From: Colwellia sp. BRX10-3
GTDB taxonomy: Bacteria; Pseudomonadota; Gammaproteobacteria; Enterobacterales; Alteromonadaceae
Length of the DNA: 55,353 nucleotides
Assembly: GCF_014077505.1 (NCBI RefSeq)
Contig: NZ_JACGWA010000014.1
Location: forward strand, 1-55,353
Reading direction: 5' to 3'
Shown: positions 36,652 through 46,026 of the stretch, piece after piece
Position numbering within the stretch: the stretch's first letter is position 1
Layout: the number at the start of each line of letters is the position of its first letter
The notes under the pieces: generated by a model
Seen by the model: only the letters and a program-made list of their open reading frames with translations
What the model was told of the DNA's origin: nothing
Databases searched by the model: none
Made by a program: the position numbers and the translations under genes

Positions 36652-37101
36652 CTAACTAAACCAGTTGTTCTTTTTACCTTTAGCCGCGAAGCGTACTAAA
36701 ATTAGCGCAATAACTATCACCATAAGAGGCATTATGGTGCCACCTGGCCCATACACTTCATACGAGTTACTCATGATAAATGAATGAAACATTTGTACTA
36801 ACACCGCGACTAATGAAGCAATAAACAAGGGATAGCAAATGCTTTTTTTCATTAGCAAAGCAATACTACCTAAAGCACCAGCAAAAACAGCGACAGTAAA
36901 AGCAATCGTTGCCCATAAAGGCACTGAGTCATAAAGCGCTTGCTCTTTTTGTGATAATTCGGCGATCATTTCTGGTGTAATCATTATGTGGCTAACAAAG
37001 GCCATAACACCGAGTAAGTTCCACACAAGTGCTAAAATAGCCGCGACTCTGAACCAGCTTGGTATCACATTAACTTCTGAAGTTTGTATATCTTCTGACA
37101 T
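36652..37101 (-). CDS. Four-helix membrane protein, unknown
   Basis: A 149-residue protein with four hydrophobic segments (about residues 17-37, 64-84, 89-110 and 121-140) and a short polar N-terminus. PSWFRVAAILALVWNLLGVMAF is typical of a widespread small-membrane-protein group sometimes labelled 'sugar transporter' without evidence. GGGAT lies 5-6 bases ahead of the ATG and a strong terminator follows, so it is a single-gene transcript. Confidence 0.7.
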   Translation of the reverse strand: MSEDIQTSEVNVIPSWFRVAAILALVWNLLGVMAFVSHIMITPEMIAELSQKEQALYDSVPLWATIAFTVAVFAGALGSIALLMKKSICYPLFIASLVAVLVQMFHSFIMSNSYEVYGPGGTIMPLMVIVIALILVRFAAKGKKNNWFS

Positions 37102-37201
37102 ATTAAATCCCTTATTTTAGTGCTTTATTTTTATGTTATTTAGAATCTATTCATTAGAAATATAGCTTATTTATAGCACAAAACTCAGTTTTTAATTATG
37201 G

Positions 37202-37864
37202 CTATTCACCCCAAATATCTTTGGGTTTAAGTTTTAATACTTTTCGCTCGCCTGGCTTGCGCTCAACTTTGGTTTTATTTGGGTTCACATAAATTTTACT
37301 GGCATTCGCTTTAGCCGAGTTGTAATTTTTATCTTCTAAAACCTCTTCTAACTTGTCTTTAATCTCTTCAATCACAGGTTTTTTCACTTGCTCTTTAGCA
37401 CGACGTTGAACATGAAATTTCTTATCTATACCCTGTAATAGATTACGTAAAACCTGATCTTTACATTCACGATAATTTTTATGATCTGGTTTGCGAGAAA
37501 AAGCACTTAACTCTGGCTTATTTAAACGAAAGTTAGCTAGTGCCAGCATTTCAATAATGTCTTCTGCTTTTAAATTAAAGGCTATTTTCAATTTAGTCAG
37601 GATAATATTATTGTTTAAACGCTTTTCAGCTTTCGCTGGTTCACCCTCTTTTTTACCGCGACGTTCATTAATAAAGCCATTTAAAAAGGCAGCAAAAGTG
37701 GTATCAGGGCAATTGACATAAGCAGGATCATCTTCTTGCTTTAACCAGTTACTAATTTGCTCGCGCGTTACGGTTAAATCACCTGCAGCAAAAATAGCAA
37801 TAACCTTTTGATCGTTAAAATTAAAGGTATATCTCAGGCGGCGTAAAACATCGTTATTAGTCAA
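37202..37864 (-). CDS. YehS-like DUF1456 protein with basic C-terminal tail
   Basis: A 220-residue protein with two DUF1456 repeats: NDVLRRLRYTFNFNDQKVIAIF and NIILTKLKIAFNLKAEDIIEML. Each is followed by a helix ending in a conserved FL/LR. E. coli YehS has 156 residues; here about 65 extra residues rich in Lys, Glu and Arg are added (after FHVQRRAKEQ). The TTG at 37864 is chosen, because GGAG stands 6 bases before it and overlaps the only earlier in-frame start (TTG at 37876). Function unknown; the basic tail suggests nucleic-acid or ribosome contact, an inference. Confidence 0.82.
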   Translation of the reverse strand: MTNNDVLRRLRYTFNFNDQKVIAIFAAGDLTVTREQISNWLKQEDDPAYVNCPDTTFAAFLNGFINERRGKKEGEPAKAEKRLNNNIILTKLKIAFNLKAEDIIEMLALANFRLNKPELSAFSRKPDHKNYRECKDQVLRNLLQGIDKKFHVQRRAKEQVKKPVIEEIKDKLEEVLEDKNYNSAKANASKIYVNPNKTKVERKPGERKVLKLKPKDIWGE

Positions 37865-38194
37865 AAAATTCTCCAAAGTCCAACGAATGTCGCTGGTTAT
37901 TGCTACTTTTACACTAATTATATTTATTAGGGCTTTAGCAACATATAGTGATTCAATTGCGCGCTATTATACACGCTTTAAATAACCAGATCTTTACCTG
38001 TACGCGCTATTTAATGTAAAAGCTGCACAGCTTTAAATTTAGCGGTTAAAGATCAGCTAAAACTCATGTTAAGATACGTAAAATTTTAGGATTAAGCGCC
38101 TCTGCGAAGAGAAAAAATCATTTAAACTAAAATCATCAAGTAATAATATATTTCCGAGTTAATCATTTTAAACGCAATTTAATTACGAGCAGTC
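37865..38194. other. Divergent promoter region between yehS-like gene and mfd
   Basis: About 330 AT-rich bases that must drive both genes. The only notable element is a hairpin AAAGCT-GCAC-AGCTTT at 38019-38034. No LexA box could be recognised. Confidence 0.35.
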
Positions 38195-41100
38195 ATGAGC
38201 AAAAACGTTAGTCTTTTCAGTCCTGTATTAGCTAAAAGCCGCGGTAAAAATGCCGATAAAAAGGTTTGGCAAAACCTACCGGGGAGTAGTGCAACGGTTG
38301 CTATTTTTCATGGTGCGTTATCAACGCAACAGCCAATTTTACTGCTGACTCATGACACACCATCAGCATTGCGCTTAGAGCAAGAACTCGCCAGTTTAAA
38401 TCGACAAGCTAAATTACCCATTTGCTTATTTCCCGACTGGGAGACTTTACCGTACGATACTTTTTCGCCGCACCAAGATATTATTTCTCAGCGTTTAGCG
38501 ACCTTGTACCAATTATCGCGCATGGATAAAGGTATCGTTATTGTGCCTATTTCCACTTTAATACAGCGTTTAGCGCCCAAGCAATATATTGAAGCTAATA
38601 GCCTAATCATTAAAAAAGGCGATAAAAAAGATTTACATCAGCTAAGACAAAACTTAGAAGCTAGCGGTTATCGTTGTGTTGACCAGGTTATGGAACACGG
38701 TGAGTTTTCTGCCCGTGGTGCCATTCTTGATATATTTCCTATGGGCAGCATCACCCCGTTCAGGTTAGATTTTTTTGATGACGAAATTGACGAAATTCGC
38801 TTATTCGATCCAGAAAACCAACGTTCTAGCGATAAAGTTGAGGGGATTAATTTATTACCCGCGCATGAATTTCCAACCGATACTGACGGTACCAATTTAT
38901 TTCGTAGCCAATACCGCGAACAGTTTACTAGCACCATAGATAAAGAATCTATTTATCACCAAGTCAGTAACGGTATTATGCCAGCGGGTATTGAATATTA
39001 TTTACCCCTATTTTTCGAGCAAACCAATACCTTATGTGACTACCTCTCTGATAACACTTTAGTGATTATCAGTGGCGATATTGATAAGGCCTTAGCGCAT
39101 TACTGGACCGATATTGACTACCGCTATGAAGATAGGCGCTACGATCCTACTCGACCACTATTGCCGCCTAGTCACCTATTTCTAAATAGTGAAGAACTCT
39201 ACAGCGCCTTAAAACCATTTGACCGGATCAACTTAAAACCTGAAGTTAGTGAAGATGAAGTAAAAACATCGCAAATACAGTTTGACGTACATCCACTGCC
39301 AGATCTGACCATAGATCATAAATTAAAGCAGCCATTTGAGTTACTCAATACCTTTGTTGCCAGCAAAGAAACGCCAAATAAACTGCTATTTGTTGCTGAA
39401 AGCCAAGGCCGACGTGAAAGTGTTTTAGAGCTTTTAGAGCGCAATAAAATAAAGCCGAATGTCTTTAATACTATTGAAGACTTTGTTAACAGTGACGCGC
39501 CACTCGGTATCACCGTTAACGCCTTAAGTGCCGGTTTTATTTTTCAAGCTAAAGGCAGCGCGAAAAAAAATGCCATCGCCTTAATTACAGAAGCTGAATT
39601 ACTTGGCGATAGGGTTCGTCAAACCCGACGTCGCAATAAACAACAAGAAATTCAAAACGACGCGATATTTAAAAATTTAGCCGAGCTAAGTATCGGCCAA
39701 CCTGTGGTTCATATTGATCACGGCATTGGTCGCTACATGGGTTTACAAACTATAGAAAACAGTGGCATTACTACTGAATTTTTAGTGCTAAGTTACGCTA
39801 AAGAAGCCAAGTTATATGTGCCAGTTGCCTCACTGCATTTAATTAGTCGCTACTCAGGCGCAGACGCTGAACACGCGCCTTTGCATAAATTGGGTAACGA
39901 CACCTGGAGCAAAGCCAAACAAAAAGCGGCTGAAAAAGTACGTGATGTAGCCGCTGAACTGTTAGATATTTATGCTAAACGTGCCAGCAACCATGGTTAT
40001 AGTTTCAAGCGTGATAAAGATGAGTATCGTGCCTTTGCTGATAGTTTTGGTTTTGAAGAAACCTTTGATCAAGCACAAGCAATAAATGCTGTGATCAGCG
40101 ATATGCTTTCACCAAAAGCGATGGATAGATTAGTTTGTGGTGACGTTGGTTTTGGTAAAACCGAAGTCGCTATGCGCGCAGCCTTTGTCGCGGTAAATGA
40201 CGGCAAACAAGTAGCGATATTAGTACCAACTACCCTGCTTGCTCAGCAGCATTACGAAAGCTTCCGTGACCGTTTCGCCAATTGGCCCGTTACCATTGAA
40301 GTTTTATCACGCTTTAAAACCGCGAAAGAACAAAATGCTATTATCAAAGAAGTTGAATCTGGCCAAATAGACATTTTAATTGGTACCCATAAGCTTTTAC
40401 AAAACAGCATAAAATATAAAGATTTAGGGCTGCTAGTGGTTGATGAAGAACATAGATTTGGTGTTAAGCAAAAAGAAAAAATAAAACAGCTACGCGCTAA
40501 CGTCGATATTTTAACCCTGACCGCAACGCCTATTCCACGAACCTTAAATATGGCAATGGGTGGCATGCGTGATTTATCAATCATAGCAACGCCGCCAGCA
40601 AAACGATTAGCGGTAAAAACCTTTGTTAGAGAGCGTGATGACGCCTTAATTCGTGAGTCAATCCTTCGCGAAGTATTGCGTGGTGGCCAGGTCTATTTCT
40701 TACATAACAATGTTGACACCATAGATAAAACCGCCGCCGATATTCAAGTGCTATTGCCCGAAGCAAAAATTATTACCGCTCATGGTCAAATGCGTGAGCG
40801 TGAACTTGAACGTGTTATGGGCGACTTTTATCATCAACGTTATAACGTATTAGTCTGTACTACCATCATTGAAACTGGCATTGATGTACCAACAGCTAAC
40901 ACTATTATTATGGATCGAGCTGACCATTTAGGTTTAGCGCAACTGCATCAATTACGTGGTCGTGTTGGTCGCTCACATCACCAAGCCTACGCCTATTTAT
41001 TAACACCACATGAAAAACGTATGACTAAAGATGCGAAAAAGCGTCTTGAAGCTATCGCATCGCTTGAGGATTTAGGTGCCGGCTTTACCTTAGCCACTCA

Positions 41101-41704
41101 CGATTTAGAAATTCGTGGCGCCGGTGAGTTATTAGGCGAGGATCAAAGTGGTTCAATGAGCCAAGTTGGTTTTACTCTTTATATGGAAATGCTTGATGCC
41201 GCGGTTGCTGCACTAAAAGACGGTAAAGAATTATCGCTCGACCAAGTAACCAAAACGCAAACTGAAGTCGATTTACGTGTAGCGGCCCTGCTGCCAGATG
41301 ACTATATATTCGATGTTAGCTTACGACTTAGTTTGTATAAACGTATTGCCAGTTGCAAAAACAAGCAAGCGCTAGACGATGTGCAAGTTGAGTTGATTGA
41401 CCGTTTTGGCTTATTGCCACAAGCGGCGAAAAATTTAGTCCATATAGCCAAGCTAAAACTTAAGGCTGAAAAAATGGGTATTACCCGCATTGATGCAGGA
41501 CCTGCTGGTGGTTCATTTGAATTTAGTGTTGATACTAAAGTTGATCATATGTTCATCTTTGGTTTAATTCAGCAACAACCGAAAATATATAAAATGGACG
41601 GTGCCAATAAACTCAAATTTAAACAAGCAACCGAAGATGCTAAATCTCGCTTTATTTTGGTCACCACCATGCTAAACGAATTGGCGAAACATTTACGGCC
41701 TTAA
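38195..41704 (+). CDS. mfd: Transcription-repair coupling factor Mfd
   Basis: A 1169-residue protein, close to the E. coli length (1148). Order: UvrB-like N-terminal domains (LFPDWETLPYD, DIFPMGS), the RNA polymerase interaction domain (LSIGQPVVHIDHGIGRYMGLQ), the ATPase motor (Walker A GDVGFGKTEVAMRA, DEEH box, TATPIPRTL, HQLRGRVGRSHH) and the C-terminal TRCF domain with LPDDYI. Mfd removes RNA polymerase stalled at lesions and recruits UvrA. It is followed 120 bases later by the CsiV-type gene, an arrangement shared with many gammaproteobacteria. Confidence 0.97.
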   Translation: MSKNVSLFSPVLAKSRGKNADKKVWQNLPGSSATVAIFHGALSTQQPILLLTHDTPSALRLEQELASLNRQAKLPICLFPDWETLPYDTFSPHQDIISQRLATLYQLSRMDKGIVIVPISTLIQRLAPKQYIEANSLIIKKGDKKDLHQLRQNLEASGYRCVDQVMEHGEFSARGAILDIFPMGSITPFRLDFFDDEIDEIRLFDPENQRSSDKVEGINLLPAHEFPTDTDGTNLFRSQYREQFTSTIDKESIYHQVSNGIMPAGIEYYLPLFFEQTNTLCDYLSDNTLVIISGDIDKALAHYWTDIDYRYEDRRYDPTRPLLPPSHLFLNSEELYSALKPFDRINLKPEVSEDEVKTSQIQFDVHPLPDLTIDHKLKQPFELLNTFVASKETPNKLLFVAESQGRRESVLELLERNKIKPNVFNTIEDFVNSDAPLGITVNALSAGFIFQAKGSAKKNAIALITEAELLGDRVRQTRRRNKQQEIQNDAIFKNLAELSIGQPVVHIDHGIGRYMGLQTIENSGITTEFLVLSYAKEAKLYVPVASLHLISRYSGADAEHAPLHKLGNDTWSKAKQKAAEKVRDVAAELLDIYAKRASNHGYSFKRDKDEYRAFADSFGFEETFDQAQAINAVISDMLSPKAMDRLVCGDVGFGKTEVAMRAAFVAVNDGKQVAILVPTTLLAQQHYESFRDRFANWPVTIEVLSRFKTAKEQNAIIKEVESGQIDILIGTHKLLQNSIKYKDLGLLVVDEEHRFGVKQKEKIKQLRANVDILTLTATPIPRTLNMAMGGMRDLSIIATPPAKRLAVKTFVRERDDALIRESILREVLRGGQVYFLHNNVDTIDKTAADIQVLLPEAKIITAHGQMRERELERVMGDFYHQRYNVLVCTTIIETGIDVPTANTIIMDRADHLGLAQLHQLRGRVGRSHHQAYAYLLTPHEKRMTKDAKKRLEAIASLEDLGAGFTLATHDLEIRGAGELLGEDQSGSMSQVGFTLYMEMLDAAVAALKDGKELSLDQVTKTQTEVDLRVAALLPDDYIFDVSLRLSLYKRIASCKNKQALDDVQVELIDRFGLLPQAAKNLVHIAKLKLKAEKMGITRIDAGPAGGSFEFSVDTKVDHMFIFGLIQQQPKIYKMDGANKLKFKQATEDAKSRFILVTTMLNELAKHLRP

Positions 41705-41826
41705 GCAATAAAATGCTTAACCATTTTAATGCTCTTTTATATCTAATAGATAACTGATTGATAATTTAAGTATTGAGCAACTTTTGCTATTATCACTTGG
41801 TAAAATAACCATTAACTGGATACTGA

Positions 41827-43467
41827 ATGAAATTAACCCAACTATTTTTATGTTCTGCAGCCTTAGCATTACCGCTAACGTTAAATGCAGCGACGCAAAA
41901 AAGTGATGACCGATGGTTTGATGTCGAAATTATTATTTTTAGCCAATTGGGTGATAAAAGTCAGTTAAAAGAGAACTTTCCAGATACCAGTGTATTACCT
42001 AAACATCAACGCGTAGAAGATTTACTCCGTAGATATTTGAATCCAGATATTCGTGGCTTAAAGCAGCTTCTGCCCAGTTGTGACTCACCACAATACGGTG
42101 AACATTTAATTAAAAAAACAGCTAAATTACCTGCGCTTTTTAATGAAAAATCTTTAGTCGAGCTAGCATTTACAGCAACTGAAGAATCAGAGCTTGACCT
42201 TGTAAACAGATCAGCAGAGCAAAATAACAGCCAATTTAGTGACTCAACTAACTATACGGCTTCAGCTATTGCTGACTCAACTATTTCAGGTTCAAAAAAT
42301 AGGGCAACATTACCTACAGCAACAATAGAAAGTAGCAGCACCCCAGTTTTTCCTGATAATGCCAATACTGCAAAGGTAAATAAAACACTAAATAACGATA
42401 CGCTTAATAATGCGACACAAAGTAACTCACTTGATAATACTTTGTCGCCTGAGCCTGAATTAACCGCTGAAGAGCGGGCAAAAAACCAAAGCTTAGTATT
42501 AGCTGCCGAAGCTGAGTTTCAAACGCTTAAATTTCAATATAGTCCAAGAGCTGAAGCCAAATTATTATGCCGTATTGAACAGACATATTTTGCTGATTAT
42601 CAAGTAAATACCCCTGAGTTTGACTACTACGGTTTTGCTGTTGATAAAGTGCCTTTATTGATCGATGGCAAAGAAGAAATAGGAAATAACAAAACTCATT
42701 TACTGAGCAAAGAATCACTGCAACTTGATGATGTTATTCAAGACTTAAGATACAGCAAAGATTTTCGTCCTCTGTTACATATGGGCTGGCGTCAAGTTGC
42801 TCGTCCTGAAAAAGAATCTATTCCGGTGAAAGTATATGCCGGTGAAAATTTCGCAGCAGATCATCAAAAGAAACTGGCCCGCTACAATGAGCAAAAAAAT
42901 CAACAAATAGCCCAAACGCTTGAAAGTATTAGCGAGCAAAGCCCTGTTGGTATTTTAACGGTACAAAACCAGGCAAAGAGTAGTCAAGAAGAACAAGTAC
43001 AAGCGGCGCAACAAGCAAGAATTAAAGCAATTATCGCGCAACTCTCAAAAGTCAATGAAGATACTGAAGCACTTATAGCATCAATTGAAGCGCAAAATTT
43101 ATCGTTAAAACTTAGCAACGATAATCCTTTGTTATCATCGCCTCCATTAGCACCCGTTCAACCTTGGTTTCTCGATGGTTTTTTCAATATTCATTTAAAG
43201 CACTATTTATTTATTACTGCTGATTTTAATATTTTAGATAAAAGCTTAGCTGAGCTTGCCACGGCACAATTAGCTGAAAACGCTCCTGATATGGGCAATG
43301 CTGAGGTAAAAGTTGCAAAGCCAATACAAGCGAAAGCCATTCGATTTAAACAAGATCGACGCGTTATCAGTGGCGAAGTACATTATTTCGACCACCCGTA
43401 TTTCGGCATGATAGTGCAAATTAGACCCTACACAATGCCAGAGCCTGAAGATGAAAAAAATCTTTAG
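41827..43467 (+). CDS. csiV: CsiV-type periplasmic protein, extended
   Basis: A 546-residue protein with a signal peptide (ending LNAATQK near residue 22). RWFDVEIIIFSQLGD near the start and IRFKQDRRVISGEVHYFDHPYFGMIVQIRPY at the end are CsiV hallmarks. CsiV is a peptidoglycan-binding factor needed for cell-shape integrity in Vibrio, working with LpoA. Residues about 125-215 are a low-complexity Ser/Thr/Asn-rich stretch, making this protein longer than Vibrio CsiV. The position after mfd is conserved and supports the call. Confidence 0.85.
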   Translation: MKLTQLFLCSAALALPLTLNAATQKSDDRWFDVEIIIFSQLGDKSQLKENFPDTSVLPKHQRVEDLLRRYLNPDIRGLKQLLPSCDSPQYGEHLIKKTAKLPALFNEKSLVELAFTATEESELDLVNRSAEQNNSQFSDSTNYTASAIADSTISGSKNRATLPTATIESSSTPVFPDNANTAKVNKTLNNDTLNNATQSNSLDNTLSPEPELTAEERAKNQSLVLAAEAEFQTLKFQYSPRAEAKLLCRIEQTYFADYQVNTPEFDYYGFAVDKVPLLIDGKEEIGNNKTHLLSKESLQLDDVIQDLRYSKDFRPLLHMGWRQVARPEKESIPVKVYAGENFAADHQKKLARYNEQKNQQIAQTLESISEQSPVGILTVQNQAKSSQEEQVQAAQQARIKAIIAQLSKVNEDTEALIASIEAQNLSLKLSNDNPLLSSPPLAPVQPWFLDGFFNIHLKHYLFITADFNILDKSLAELATAQLAENAPDMGNAEVKVAKPIQAKAIRFKQDRRVISGEVHYFDHPYFGMIVQIRPYTMPEPEDEKNL

Positions 43468-43503
43468 GGCTTTATTTTCAGCAATTACATTTTAGAGGAT
43501 ACT

Positions 43504-43794
43504 ATGGATAAAGAAATTGAAATTCAAGCGGCAGTATTTCGTCGTTTACTCGCACATTTAGATAATCGTAAAGACGTACAGAATATCGAATTAATGAATC
43601 TTGCCGGCTTTTGTCGTAACTGTTTTTCTAAATGGACGGTTGCTGAAGCTGAAAAACTAGGTGTTGATGTTGATATCGATAGCGCTCGCGAACAAGTTTA
43701 TGGTATGCCATATAGTGAATGGAAAGATAAACATCAACTACCGGCAACAGACGAACAGCTAGCAAAATTTAACCAGTTAAACCCGAAAAAGTAA
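43504..43794 (+). CDS. DUF1244 protein
   Basis: A 96-residue cytoplasmic protein with the DUF1244 signature LAGFCRNCFSKW and the closing YGMPYSEWKDKHQ. DUF1244 is a small, conserved, mainly proteobacterial family of unknown function; the CxxC suggests metal or redox chemistry. It lies 36 bases after csiV and is followed by a long hairpin, so it is probably the last gene of that transcript. Confidence 0.88.
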   Translation: MDKEIEIQAAVFRRLLAHLDNRKDVQNIELMNLAGFCRNCFSKWTVAEAEKLGVDVDIDSAREQVYGMPYSEWKDKHQLPATDEQLAKFNQLNPKK

Positions 43795-43803
43795 GCTTGT
43801 ATC

Positions 43804-43838
43804 AATTAGAGCAATTAATTATTCTAATTGCTCTAATT
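43804..43838. terminator. Hairpin after DUF1244 gene
   Basis: A perfect 14-base inverted repeat (AATTAGAGCAATTA and complement) with a 7-base loop starts 10 bases after the stop codon. The stem is long and AT-rich and lacks a T-run, so termination strength is uncertain. Confidence 0.6.
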
Positions 43839-43870
43839 AAGATAATAAAAGCTAGCGAAGTATTCAACTT

Positions 43871-43969
43871 ATGACGTATTGCCTTAGCATGAATATGTTC
43901 GCCTTGTTGCTGCTACCGAGTGCAACTATTGCTGAAGAGCAAAGTCTACGCGCAGCACAGTTTCGATAA
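43871..43969 (+). CDS. Possible signal-peptide-only mini-ORF
   Basis: A 32-codon frame reads as a textbook signal peptide (MNMFALLLLPSATIA followed by a polar EEQSLR) and then stops. No Shine-Dalgarno is seen. It may be a small secreted peptide or the decayed start of a lost secreted protein; it could also be chance. Confidence 0.25.
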   Translation: MTYCLSMNMFALLLLPSATIAEEQSLRAAQFR

Positions 43970-43984
43970 GTAGAATAGAGGCGA

Positions 43985-44263
43985 TTAAACCTTAACAAAT
44001 ACCGTTAAAGCGTTAGCTCTTCGATCCTTACTAATGCGAGATTCCAACCATCGTCCTCTATTTATTTCTTGTTCCCTACGATCTTCTCCAGCCCTGCGTT
44101 CAGTATCAACTAACGTTTGAGCGTTAGCTTTAACTTCAACCGGATCAAGTGAAGAATTAGACGATTTGTTATGCTGCTCTTGTCGCTTTTGATCACTGTC
44201 TTTTGACGAAGGTTCTGCCTTAGCTGTATAGCTTGGTGGCAATAAATCTACCAATACATCCAT
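43985..44263 (-). CDS. Small hydrophilic protein with Arg-rich repeats, unknown
   Basis: A 92-residue protein. The N-terminus (MDVLVDLLPPSYTAK) is hydrophobic for 10 residues, the middle is Ser/Asn/Gln-rich and the C-terminus carries paired acidic-arginine motifs (ERRAGEDRREQ, SRISKDRRAN). No family is recognised. Isolated between the DUF1244 unit and rsuA; coding status rests on composition only. Confidence 0.5.
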   Translation of the reverse strand: MDVLVDLLPPSYTAKAEPSSKDSDQKRQEQHNKSSNSSLDPVEVKANAQTLVDTERRAGEDRREQEINRGRWLESRISKDRRANALTVFVKV

Positions 44264-44621
44264 TATAATTCTCTATTATCCTTCAAAATTTAAGTAATGC
44301 CTCACTTTGTTATGGTTATTTAATCGGCAGTTGAGCCTAAAAGTTTAATACTTTTATTTCAGCTAACCCTAAAGTTTCAAGGTTAAGTCCAATTCTGATA
44401 AAGGCTCACAAAACAGCTCACCATCAAACAATTAAGCGTTATTAATCGACCTTGTTGATAGGTTATCTGAAAAATGAGATCAGGTTAGTTAATGTGGGTT
44501 GGCATTTATGCCGTCAATAGACACTTAAGTTAATGGGCTAAAGCCCAAGCTATAAGTTAATTAATTAGGGGGGCTAAATTTTTCTGCAAAGCCAACTACT
44601 TGTAGTTACAAAAATTACTTA
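44264..44621. other. 358-base region between small ORF and rsuA
   Basis: No gene is visible. It contains a small dyad GGGCTAAAGCCC (44535-44546) and a short G-run (about 44568-44573) just before the rsuA 3' end. No riboswitch or RNA was recognised. Confidence 0.3.
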
Positions 44622-45311
44622 TTAAAGAAAAGCACTCACTTCTTCAGGCGTTAAATATCGCCACTCACCTAAAGGTAAATCAGCCAGCTTTACTGGCCCT
44701 ATTTGCTCGCGATGCAAACCGACAACTTTATTACCAACCGCTGCAAACATCCGCTTAACTTGGTGATATTTACCTTCGGTAATCGTGAGTAATACTTCTT
44801 TTTCTGTAACTTGCTCTAACTTCGCAGGTCGGGTTAAATCGTCTTCACCTTGCAGTTGCACGCCCTGAGTAAACTTATTTGCCGTATCGAGCTTTAACGG
44901 GCTACGCAACCACACCCGATACACCTTCTCGCACTGCTTTTTAGGTGAAATAATATTGTGCGACCAACGGCCATCATCAGTTATCAAGACTAAACCTGTG
45001 GTGTCGGCATCTAAGCGACCCGCAATATGCATATCAAATGCTCTATCAACATCAATTAAATGTAATAACGACGGATAAATTTCATCAACATTCGAGCAAA
45101 TAGTATCAAGCGGTTTATGGAGAATGATATAACGAGAACTACGCGCAGTTAGTGCTTGGCCTTCAATACAGATGTCATTATTTTCATGCACTTGTGTTGC
45201 GGGGTCTTTAATCGCAATGTCATTCACGGTTACTTTACCCATTTTGAGCAATTTTTTAGCTTCGGTGCGAGTAAGCTCAGTGCTTTTGCAAATAAATTTG
45301 TCGAGGCGCAT
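44622..45311 (-). CDS. rsuA: 16S rRNA pseudouridine(516) synthase RsuA
   Basis: A 229-residue protein with an N-terminal S4-like RNA-binding domain (MRLDKFICKSTELTRTEAKKLLKMGKVTVN) and a pseudouridine synthase domain with the catalytic Asp in AGRLDADTTGLVLITDDG. EGKYHQVKRMFAAVGNKV is the RsuA/RluB/E/F C-terminal motif. Length matches E. coli RsuA (231), which modifies U516 of 16S rRNA. It stands alone. Confidence 0.93.
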   Translation of the reverse strand: MRLDKFICKSTELTRTEAKKLLKMGKVTVNDIAIKDPATQVHENNDICIEGQALTARSSRYIILHKPLDTICSNVDEIYPSLLHLIDVDRAFDMHIAGRLDADTTGLVLITDDGRWSHNIISPKKQCEKVYRVWLRSPLKLDTANKFTQGVQLQGEDDLTRPAKLEQVTEKEVLLTITEGKYHQVKRMFAAVGNKVVGLHREQIGPVKLADLPLGEWRYLTPEEVSAFL

Positions 45312-45454
45312 AGTCAGTAATATCGTAAAAGTGTTGTGGGATAAAAGGCGAGGCTATTATCGCTATTTATATATTTTTAGCAAGGCTCGGCGAATAAAAC
45401 TGACTCAGCTTTACCTGTCGATATTTACAAGTCTATTAACCAAGTCAAAAACAG

Positions 45455-45913
45455 TTAATCACTGACCATATACAGACAATTTTTCAAGCTTATTTCTTCA
45501 GGATAAGATTCAAAAGTAAAGCCAAGTTTTTGATAGCTTTTAATCGCACTGTCATTATGTTCCAAAACAAATAATGAATATGCATTAGTCCTTAAATCTA
45601 CTTTACCTTTGCTACACAATTGCTGAATTAAATGTGCAGCAATACCTTGGCCACGAAAACGGGGACTAACAACCAGCCTGCCAAGATGGCATTTACCAAG
45701 TCTCAGATAATATTGCCCAAACCCGAGTAGTTCTGCTTGTTTAGAAAGTAACGAAAATGACGCTAAAGTCTCTAACTTTCAATCACACTTAAAAGAATTC
45801 AAATCAAATGGAAATCTAAAGTCGGGCCCTGACCAAAGGTTTAGTTCATTTTCTGTCGTAAACCACGACATAAGTTCAACTAAATGTTCATCGCTTAATT
45901 GAGATAAATACAT
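45455..45913 (-). pseudogene. GNAT acetyltransferase with one in-frame TGA
   Basis: From the ATG at 45913 one frame continues for 152 codons to TAA at 45455-45457, interrupted only by TGA at 45779-45781 (codon 45). The protein has the GNAT core: GRLVVSPRFRGQGIAAHLIQQLC is the acetyl-CoA-binding motif A and LFVLEHNDSAIKSYQKLGF is motif B. A Leu (TTA/TTG) at the stop position would restore a normal protein. It is an otherwise intact gene, so the nonsense change is recent, or it is a base-call error. No selenocysteine insertion element is apparent and GNAT enzymes do not use it. Confidence 0.85.
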
Positions 45914-46026
45914 AGTCACCTTTAGTGTTATTTTTAGGAAAGTAAAATAGACATGCCAGTAAAGAACATTACAAAAACTATTCCTCTAGCCTGAACCTGA
46001 AATATAAATAAGTTAAGCTAGCTGAT

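Noticed and set aside
45779-45781. TGA in the GNAT gene as a selenocysteine codon
   Set aside because: GNAT enzymes do not use selenocysteine there, no insertion hairpin is apparent, and a leucine is expected.
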